Assembly (NCBI GenBank): GCA_045593645.1
Contig: JAZNWZ010000008.1
Span: forward strand, 1 to 6,879
Direction: 5' to 3'
Length of the DNA: 6,879 bases
Source of the DNA: Fimenecus sp045593645
Lineage (GTDB): Bacteria > Bacillota > Clostridia > Oscillospirales > Acutalibacteraceae
Positions 1-4,512 of the stretch are shown here, piece after piece. How positions within the stretch are numbered: position 1 is the stretch's first letter; every line of letters begins with the position of its first letter. Position numbers and translations under genes: made by a program. The notes below the pieces were generated by a model. That model saw only the letters and a program-made list of their open reading frames with translations, was not told where the DNA came from and made no database searches.

Positions 1-40
1 AAAGGGGAGCTGTCTTTTTGTAGAAAAGACTGAGGGGTTT
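1..40. repeat. Partial dispersed-repeat-like hairpin element at left edge
   Basis: The window opens with AAAGGGGAGCTGTC, then an AT-rich centre, then GACTGAGGGGTTT. Bases 12-18 (GTCTTTT) pair perfectly with 24-30 (AAAAGAC) around a 5-base loop. From memory, the flanks GGGGAGCTGTC and GACTGAGGGG resemble a short non-coding element found in many copies between genes in gut Clostridia, where the outer blocks are constant and the hairpin centre varies. The element may extend left of the window. It is not a typical terminator, because the sequence after the stem is GAGGGG rather than a T-run. Identity as a dispersed repeat cannot be proved from one copy. Confidence 0.5.
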
Positions 41-76
41 ATTCAATACAATTCATTATTTTCCAACTCACTTTAA

Positions 77-105
77 TTGACTTTTAATGCTTATTATTGT
101 AAAAT
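77..105 (+). promoter_or_regulatory. Sigma-70/SigA-type promoter for the surface protein gene
   Basis: A -35 box TTGACT (77-82) and a -10 box TAAAAT (100-105) are separated by exactly 17 bases, each with one mismatch to consensus. This predicts a transcript start near 112 and a leader of about 26 bases before the ATG at 138. It is the best promoter match upstream of the surface-protein/nfo pair and probably drives both genes. Confidence 0.7.
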
Positions 106-126
106 AAATATATATATTGAATATTT

Positions 127-132
127 AAGGAG
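127..132 (+). promoter_or_regulatory. Ribosome binding site of the surface protein gene
   Basis: AAGGAG lies 5 bases before the ATG at 138, which fixes the start. The start also gives a complete signal peptide. Confidence 0.8.
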
Positions 133-137
133 ATATT

Positions 138-1358
138 ATGAAAACTACGTCTAAATATATATCTTTGTTATTAGTACTTGTAATGTTGCTTTCAACATTT
201 TCAATAATTCCTGCTTCTGCAGCAGAAACTGTAAAATACACTTGCTCAAGTGTTAGTGGTGAAAAGGGAAGTGATGTTACTGTTACTGTTAAACTTTCAT
301 CATCTATTCAGCTTTTTGGTGCAAATGTGTCGCTTGCTTACAATACATCTGAATTGCAATATGTAAGCTCATCAACAGGCTCATTAGTTTCCGTTGGTAG
401 CCTTAATCACACTGGTACTGCTATTAACTTTTCTGGTGTGTATAGTGGAAAAAGTGGTACTGTGTTTACAGTAACATTTAAAATTCTTAAATCATCAGGC
501 ACATCAAAGCTTACTCTTTCAAGTGATGAAAATACAGACAAAGACAGCAATACTTATACACCAACAACATCAAGCGGTACAGTTACAGTCGTAAAACCTG
601 TTACAGGTATCACTCTTAATAAAACAAGTGCAACAATGAAAATAGGTGATACATTACAGCTTTCTGCAACTGTTTCACCATCAGATGCAACAAATAAAAC
701 TGTAACTTATAAAAGCTCAAATACTGCAGTTGCAACAGTTAGCAGTAGTGGCAAGGTTACTGCAAAGGGTGCAGGTACTGCTACAATTACTGCTACTGCA
801 GGTAGTAAATCTGCAACCTGCTCAATTACTGTTGAAGGAATTGTAGATGCAACAGGTGGCACAAATAAAACAATTAGCGAAGGTGAAACACTTAAGCTTT
901 CTGTAAAAAAATATCCTACAACAAGTGGCACTTTAAATGTTGCATGGACTTCAAGTGATATAAGCGTTGTAACTGTTGAAAATGACGGTACAATTACAGG
1001 TGTCTCTATTGGTACTGCAACAGTAACTGCAAAGTTAAATAGCTATACAGTTACTTATAAAATTACAGTTGTTGAACCAACAGAAGAACCAACCGAAGAG
1101 CCAACTACTGAAGAACCTACAACAGAAGAACCAACTACCGAAGAGCCTACAACAGAATTAACAACAGTTGAGCCAACAACAGAGCCTACAACTGAAACAA
1201 ACAGTGATGACACAGTATCAAAAAGATATCATCACTTAATGCTCGGCTTAACTTCAGGTTGTGTAGCAATATTAAGTGCTTTTGTAGCATTTTTCGTTAC
1301 AGCAGCTTATTACAGACGTAAAATAAGAAACGAATACGAATCTGACGACGAGGAATAA
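138..1358 (+). CDS. Secreted, membrane-anchored cohesin-like / Big2 domain protein
   Basis: This 406-residue protein is exported and held in the membrane by its C-terminus. Residues 1-28 are a signal peptide (Lys near the start, hydrophobic core, PASA-A cleavage site). Residues about 33-152 look like a cohesin-type beta-sandwich: an early GEKGSDVTV strand, a GANVSLAYN-x-SELQYVS segment and a late GTVFTVTFKI strand. Two Big2 (bacterial Ig-like) domains follow at about 153-233 and 235-312; the first has the typical ITLNK opening, W/Y-KSSNTAVATV core and GKVTAKGAGTATITA end. A Pro-Thr-Glu linker spans 313-353, then one transmembrane segment at about 367-391 and a short RRK-containing cytoplasmic tail. 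No LPXTG motif, enzyme domain or dockerin is visible. Cohesins normally bind dockerins, so a scaffold or adhesion role is possible, but the partner is unknown. nfo follows after 3 bases. The cohesin call is from pattern only; another Ig-like fold is the alternative. Confidence 0.8.
   Translation: MKTTSKYISLLLVLVMLLSTFSIIPASAAETVKYTCSSVSGEKGSDVTVTVKLSSSIQLFGANVSLAYNTSELQYVSSSTGSLVSVGSLNHTGTAINFSGVYSGKSGTVFTVTFKILKSSGTSKLTLSSDENTDKDSNTYTPTTSSGTVTVVKPVTGITLNKTSATMKIGDTLQLSATVSPSDATNKTVTYKSSNTAVATVSSSGKVTAKGAGTATITATAGSKSATCSITVEGIVDATGGTNKTISEGETLKLSVKKYPTTSGTLNVAWTSSDISVVTVENDGTITGVSIGTATVTAKLNSYTVTYKITVVEPTEEPTEEPTTEEPTTEEPTTEEPTTELTTVEPTTEPTTETNSDDTVSKRYHHLMLGLTSGCVAILSAFVAFFVTAAYYRRKIRNEYESDDEE
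1074..1196 (+). repeat. In-frame PTTEE linker repeat
   Basis: Imperfect 12-15-base units encode EEPT and PTTEE-type repeats, degenerating to TTVEPTTEP at the end. They form an acidic, extended linker between the second Big2 domain and the membrane anchor, which would hold the folded domains away from the membrane through the wall. Synonymous differences (CCAACT, CCTACA, CCAACC) break up perfect DNA repetition. Confidence 0.85.
1350..1355 (+). promoter_or_regulatory. nfo ribosome binding site inside the upstream gene
   Basis: GAGGAA encodes part of the final Asp-Glu-Glu codons of the surface protein gene and lies 6 bases before the nfo ATG at 1362. Ribosomes ending the upstream gene would therefore finish on top of this site, which suggests translational coupling. 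Confidence 0.7.
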
Positions 1359-1361
1359 TTT

Positions 1362-2192
1362 ATGTTAAATATAGGTTGTCATTTATCATCATCAAAAGGC
1401 TTTTATAATATGGGCATTGAATCAATGTCTATAAATGCTAATACATTTCAGTTTTTCACCCGTAATCCAAGAGGTGGCAGTGCAAAGGATATTGACCCTC
1501 AAGATGCAGAAAAACTTAATGCTTTAATGAAAGAAAATGGTTTTGCAAAAATTCTTGCTCATGCTCCATATACTCTCAATGCTTGTGCAGAAAAAGAATA
1601 TGTGCGTGAATTTGCATATAACACAATGCTTGACGATTTAAAGCGTATGGAGTTTGTGCCAAATAATATGTATAACTTCCATCCTGGTAGCCATGTAGGT
1701 CAGGGGGTTGAGGTTGGCATTGATTTGATTTCAAAGCTACTCAATTCAATCCTTTGGAAAGAGCAAACTACAACTGTCCTTCTTGAAACAATGGCAGGTA
1801 AGGGTAGTGAAGTTGGTGGCAAGTTTGAAGAGTTAAGAGAAATTATTGATAGAGTTGACCTTCAAGAAAAAATGGGTGTATGCCTTGATACTTGCCATAT
1901 TTATGATGGCGGTTATGACGTTGTAAATGACCTTGATGGTGTACTTACACAGTTTGATAAGATTATAGGTCTTGATAGACTTAAAGCAATTCACATTAAC
2001 GATAGTAAAAACCCATTTGCAAGCCATAAGGATAGACACGAAAAAATTGGTGAAGGCTCAATTGGTGCAGAGGCTTTTGAGAGAATTATTAACCATCCTG
2101 CACTTCGTGATTTGCCATTCTTCCTTGAAACACCAAATGAGTTAGATGGCTATGCAAAAGAAATAGCATTCTTAAAATCTCTCTATAAGTGA
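1362..2192 (+). CDS. nfo: Endonuclease IV (AP endonuclease)
   Basis: This 276-residue protein is a full-length endonuclease IV (E. coli Nfo is 285). The family cleaves the backbone 5' of abasic sites in base excision repair in the cytoplasm, using three zinc ions in a TIM barrel. All nine metal ligands expected by alignment with Nfo are present: H67, H107, E142, D176, H179, H211, D224, H226 and E256. The family signatures are clear: NFHPGSHVG (105-113), LLETMAGKGSEVGGKFE (140-156), GVCLDTCH (172-179) and the DRHEKIGEG block (224-232). The start is fixed by GAGGAA 6 bases upstream and the typical N-terminus IGCHLSSSKG. It begins 3 bases after the surface protein gene and is probably on the same transcript. 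A GC-rich hairpin begins 8 bases after its stop. Nothing suggests loss of function. Confidence 0.97.
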   Translation: MLNIGCHLSSSKGFYNMGIESMSINANTFQFFTRNPRGGSAKDIDPQDAEKLNALMKENGFAKILAHAPYTLNACAEKEYVREFAYNTMLDDLKRMEFVPNNMYNFHPGSHVGQGVEVGIDLISKLLNSILWKEQTTTVLLETMAGKGSEVGGKFEELREIIDRVDLQEKMGVCLDTCHIYDGGYDVVNDLDGVLTQFDKIIGLDRLKAIHINDSKNPFASHKDRHEKIGEGSIGAEAFERIINHPALRDLPFFLETPNELDGYAKEIAFLKSLYK

Positions 2193-2199
2193 TATTGTT

Positions 2200-2235
2200 T
2201 GTAGGGACGGGTTTTTATGCCCGCCTACATTTTTT
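2200..2235 (+). terminator. GC-rich hairpin plus T-tract after nfo; possible dispersed repeat
   Basis: Bases 2200-2211 (TGTAGG-GA-CGGG) pair with 2220-2229 (CCCG-CCTACA) as 10 base pairs with a 2-base bulge and an 8-base loop, followed directly by six T (2230-2235). This fits a Rho-independent terminator. GTAGGGACGGG with its CCCGCCTAC partner also resembles an intergenic palindrome I recall as frequent in gut Clostridia, so it may be a repeat doing terminator duty. It ends 17 bases before the next start codon and I see no promoter in between, so termination is probably incomplete or the downstream gene depends on read-through. Confidence 0.6.
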
Positions 2236-2242
2236 GTATTCT

Positions 2243-2247
2243 GAGGT
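2243..2247 (+). promoter_or_regulatory. Ribosome binding site deciding the CrtO-like start
   Basis: GAGGT lies 5 bases before the ATG at 2253. The earlier in-frame ATG at 2217 sits in the loop of the hairpin and has no comparable site upstream, so 2253 is preferred. Confidence 0.7.
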
Positions 2248-2252
2248 TAGTT

Positions 2253-2795
2253 ATGAAAAAAGCAATGCATAGATTAACAATTGTTTTTGTTGTAATTACA
2301 ATGATAAGTATAATTTTATATAAATATACTGAAAGCGTTTTTATTTATTCTTTAGGAGTTACTTTTTTTACTTTCTTTTATCATTTTGCAATGAGATTGT
2401 TAGTTGGACTTTTTTGTGATAAATTTGTGAACCAAAATCCTAAAGCAAAGTGGTTTAATCAAAAACCTTTTGAGAAGAAATTATATAAATTTTTAAAAGT
2501 TAAGAAATGGAAAGAACATATTCCTACATATTATCCTGAAGCATTTGATGTTGAGAAAAATACACTTGAAGAAATAGAAAAAGCAATGTGTGGAGCTGAA
2601 ATTGTTCATGAAATAATAATGGTTTTAAGTTTTATACCACTTTTGTTTGCAATTCCTTTTGGTGTTTTTCCAGTGTTTTTTATAACATCTGTTTTTGCAT
2701 CGTTGGTAGATTCTGTTTTTGTAATAGTACAAAGATACAATCGCCCAAGAATAATTAAGTTGATTAGGCATAAAAATAACAGTTGTAAGAATTAA
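2253..2795 (+). CDS. CrtO-like acyltransferase family membrane protein
   Basis: This 180-residue membrane protein has predicted membrane segments at about 8-23, 29-54 and 121-155, with basic loops. Three blocks match my recollection of the glycosyl-4,4'-diaponeurosporenoate acyltransferase (CrtO) family: KKWKEHIPTYYPEAFD at 84-99 (compare RKWKHKI in S. aureus CrtO), AEIVHE at 115-120, and VIVQRYNRPRIIKLIR at 157-172, the most diagnostic one. S. aureus CrtO adds the fatty acyl group that completes staphyloxanthin. No carotenoid genes (crtM, N, P, Q) are in this window, so the substrate here is probably something else, perhaps another lipid or glycolipid; that is inference. I use the start at 2253 rather than 2217 because of its ribosome binding site. 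The stop codon lies in the loop of the terminator hairpin. Confidence 0.75.
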   Translation: MKKAMHRLTIVFVVITMISIILYKYTESVFIYSLGVTFFTFFYHFAMRLLVGLFCDKFVNQNPKAKWFNQKPFEKKLYKFLKVKKWKEHIPTYYPEAFDVEKNTLEEIEKAMCGAEIVHEIIMVLSFIPLLFAIPFGVFPVFFITSVFASLVDSVFVIVQRYNRPRIIKLIRHKNNSCKN

Positions 2796-2812
2796 ATCTT
2801 ACAACTGTTTTT
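2778..2812. terminator. Bidirectional Rho-independent terminator between convergent genes
   Basis: AACAGTTGTAAGA (2778-2790) and TCTTACAACTGTT (2797-2809) form a perfect 13-bp stem with a 6-base loop. A T-rich tail follows on the plus strand (TTTTTCTTTT from 2808), and on the minus strand the stem is followed by ATTTTTA. It can therefore end both the CrtO-like gene and the opposing PHP/unknown operon. The plus-strand TAA stop (2793-2795) lies in the loop. Confidence 0.9.
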
Positions 2813-2827
2813 CTTTTACTATGTTTT

Positions 2828-3397
2828 TTATTTTATAAAATCGTAATTATTGATAATGCCTTCGATTTCGTGTGTTGCAACCTCAAAAAGTCGTTTACCA
2901 AGATTTGTGTAGTAATCGTCTTTTTCTTTGCCACAAAGCATTGCGAATGAAACACCAATGTTGTCAGAAATATCAATACCTTTTCTCACTGCTAAATAGT
3001 AAAAGCTATATTCTGCAGCATCGTCAAGACGGTCATAAAAATCAAATGCCTCTTTTTTAACTGTATCGTATAAAGCATTTACGGCTGTGTGAGATAAAAG
3101 GGAAGAGAGCAACTTGTGATTTATGCAGTATTCTGCAGTGAAGATAAGCAAAACCTTGATTTGATACATAATATCTTCATTGCGGTCAATTTCGCCAACT
3201 TCACTTTCAAGGTCAGATAGAAGCTGTGGCTCATCAACAAAAATTTCTGCAAGGTATTTGCCAAGCTTTTTAGCCTTGCTCACATTACCATTGCTTCTGT
3301 TTTTAGTCATTTCTGCAATAATTGAAACTTCATCTATAGTATCTTTTTTGGCGTCATTATCATTGAAAATCTTAACATCGCTATCGTCAAAAAGCAT
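2828..3397 (-). CDS. Conserved-looking acidic helical protein of unknown function
   Basis: I do not recognise this 189-residue protein. It is acidic, with an Asp-rich N-terminus (about residues 1-23: DDSD, NDND, KKD) that looks disordered, followed by mainly alpha-helical sequence. Hydrophobic stretches such as VLLIFTAEYCI (82-92) are short and broken by charges, so no membrane segment or signal peptide is likely and it should be cytoplasmic. No catalytic motif or DNA-binding helix is evident. Features for a search are YDRLDDAAEYSFYYLAVRKG (121-140) and GVSFAMLCGKEKDDYY (148-163). The start is well fixed by GGAGGT (3404-3409), 6 bases upstream. It lies 21 bases after the PHP phosphoesterase gene on the same strand with no terminator between, so it is probably co-transcribed with it. 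It ends near the shared bidirectional terminator. Confidence 0.85.
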   Translation of the reverse strand: MLFDDSDVKIFNDNDAKKDTIDEVSIIAEMTKNRSNGNVSKAKKLGKYLAEIFVDEPQLLSDLESEVGEIDRNEDIMYQIKVLLIFTAEYCINHKLLSSLLSHTAVNALYDTVKKEAFDFYDRLDDAAEYSFYYLAVRKGIDISDNIGVSFAMLCGKEKDDYYTNLGKRLFEVATHEIEGIINNYDFIK

Positions 3398-3403
3398 ATA
3401 GAA

Positions 3404-3409
3404 ACCTCC
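3404..3409 (-). promoter_or_regulatory. Ribosome binding site of the acidic unknown protein
   Basis: On the minus strand GGAGGT lies 6 bases before the ATG at 3397. A strong, well-spaced site supports this unrecognised reading frame as a real gene. Confidence 0.85.
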
Positions 3410-3418
3410 GAAATTTAA

Positions 3419-4288
3419 TTATTCAGCTGCTTGTTGCAACTTTTTCTGTAATCTCTTTTGCTTTGCCTTGTATGAAAGGAGAGCACGTAAATTTTCATCA
3501 GGAGTTGAATAATCACCAAGAGAAACAGGATATTCGTTATAAAGACCGTGGAAATCACTACCACCAGTCATAAGAATCTTTTTCTTTGAAGCAAATTTTT
3601 TAAGTGCTTCTTGTTGCTCATTATTAGCACTTGGATGGAAAACTTCAATACCATCAAGACCTAAACCGAGTAAATCTTCAACAATATCAAAAGCACTATT
3701 AATCATTGGGTGAGCGAGAATAGCAATACCGCCTGCCTCATGAATAGCGTCAATTACTTCTTTAACATCTGCATATTTTGGAGTAACAAGAATGTTATCT
3801 TCACTGTCTTTTGTGAAAAGCTTTTTATACATATCACCATTAAAGCTGTCTGCGTATCCACATTCAATAAGAGCTTGCATAATGTGTTTTTTATAAAGGT
3901 TAGTTGAACCTGTTGAGCATTTCATAATAAACTCTGTTGTAATTGGAAAACGCTTTGCTGTTTGAAGCATCATAAAATGAGCAGCCTTTTTACGAGCTAA
4001 AGAGTTTCTCTTGCAAAGACCTTCAAGCATATCAGGAGCGTCAGGAGAGTAGCAGAGAATATGAACATTTTTATTTGATGCTTCGTGTGTTGCTGAAAGC
4101 TCAACACCAACAATAACTTGAATACCTTGACGAGCACCGATAATCTTTGCTCTGACAGTACCAGCAAGACAGTCGTGGTCAGTAATTGCCAATGTTTCAA
4201 TACCACGTTTTTTTGCTAAAGTAATAATATCCTCAATACCTAAAGAACCATCAGATAATCTTGTATGGCAATGTAAATCTCCGCTCAT
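3419..4288 (-). CDS. PHP-family phosphoesterase (YciV/RNase AM-like)
   Basis: This 289-residue protein carries a complete PHP metal-dependent phosphoesterase domain. The metal-site motifs are all present: DLHCHTRLSDG (4-14; H6, H8, D13), ITDHD (35-39), GVELS (61-65; E63), VHILCY (75-80; H76), LAHP (191-194; H193) and GSDFHG (243-248; D245, H247). The order and length match the stand-alone YciV group, whose E. coli member removes phosphate from 3',5'-nucleoside bisphosphates and trims RNA 5' ends; some relatives are annotated only as PHP domain proteins, so the substrate here is inferred. The frame stays open to an ATG at 4378, but I start at 4288. A GGAGGT site lies 9 bases upstream, the conserved domain begins at once, and the extra 30 residues overlap the promoter. 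The basic helical tail (274-286, KAKQKRLQKKLQQ) is less typical. It heads an operon with the acidic unknown protein. Confidence 0.88.
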   Translation of the reverse strand: MSGDLHCHTRLSDGSLGIEDIITLAKKRGIETLAITDHDCLAGTVRAKIIGARQGIQVIVGVELSATHEASNKNVHILCYSPDAPDMLEGLCKRNSLARKKAAHFMMLQTAKRFPITTEFIMKCSTGSTNLYKKHIMQALIECGYADSFNGDMYKKLFTKDSEDNILVTPKYADVKEVIDAIHEAGGIAILAHPMINSAFDIVEDLLGLGLDGIEVFHPSANNEQQEALKKFASKKKILMTGGSDFHGLYNEYPVSLGDYSTPDENLRALLSYKAKQKRLQKKLQQAAE

Positions 4289-4297
4289 AAAATTAAA

Positions 4298-4303
4298 ACC
4301 TCC
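4298..4303 (-). promoter_or_regulatory. Ribosome binding site deciding the PHP start
   Basis: On the minus strand GGAGGT precedes the ATG at 4288 by 9 bases. It is the only strong site upstream of this gene and argues against the in-frame ATG at 4378. Confidence 0.8.
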
Positions 4304-4349
4304 AAAATATGTGCTAAAAAAGGCAGAAAACCCCTCAATATATAACATT

Positions 4350-4378
4350 AGTATATACCTTTTTTGAGAAAAAATCAA
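4350..4378 (-). promoter_or_regulatory. SigA-type promoter for the PHP/unknown operon
   Basis: On the minus strand a -35 box TTGATT (4373-4378) and a -10 box TATACT (4350-4355) are 17 bases apart. The predicted transcript start is near 4343, giving a leader of about 55 bases. The promoter lies downstream of the terminator of the thrS unit, as expected for a separate operon. Confidence 0.6.
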
Positions 4379-4473
4379 GAGAAAGAGCGACTTTTACTCG
4401 TTTTTTTGTATTTTGACCATATTTTTTGTAATATAAGTACAAAAATGCATAAAAATTTCTATAAATTGCATAA

Positions 4474-4510
4474 AACAAAACCACCTTAAATCTTTTAAGG
4501 TGGTTTTGTT
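4474..4510 (-). terminator. Rho-independent terminator of the thrS/metallophosphoesterase unit
   Basis: AACAAAACCACCTTAAA (4474-4490) and TTTAAGGTGGTTTTGTT (4494-4510) form a perfect 17-bp stem with a 3-base loop. Read on the minus strand, the stem ends TTTTGTTTTA, a suitable T-rich tail. It begins two bases after the metallophosphoesterase stop codon. The plus-strand side also has a T-containing tail but no gene needing it. Confidence 0.9.
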
Positions 4511-4512
4511 GA

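Noticed and set aside
707..931. Minus-strand 74-codon open frame inside the surface protein gene
   Set aside because: It is opposite a strongly supported gene with repetitive Thr/Ser/Val codons, which create open antisense frames with hydrophobic, low-complexity translation. No ribosome binding site or family match is visible.
2217..2252. 12-residue N-terminal extension of the CrtO-like protein
   Set aside because: The ATG at 2217 lies in the loop of the nfo hairpin and lacks a ribosome binding site. The ATG at 2253 has GAGGT at good spacing.
3180..3401. Plus-strand 73-codon frame opposite the acidic unknown protein
   Set aside because: Its translation is Ser/Leu-rich, as expected for the antisense of an Asp/Lys-rich gene. 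The minus-strand frame is longer and has a strong ribosome binding site.
4318..4340. TTGAGGGGTTTT in the PHP leader resembling the left-edge repeat
   Set aside because: Only the TGAGGGGTTT block is shared. The GGGGAGCTGTC partner and hairpin are missing, so this is more likely chance.
4289..4378. 30-residue N-terminal extension of the PHP protein from an ATG at 4378
   Set aside because: The PHP domain begins right after the internal Met at 4288, which has GGAGGT upstream. The extension overlaps a good promoter (4350-4378) and has no ribosome binding site.
4379..4473. AT-rich gap with near-repeats of TGCATAAAA and a weak palindrome
   Set aside because: The repeats are short and imperfect, as expected by chance in such AT-rich sequence. 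I see no riboswitch-like conserved core or small RNA signature beyond the promoter already listed.
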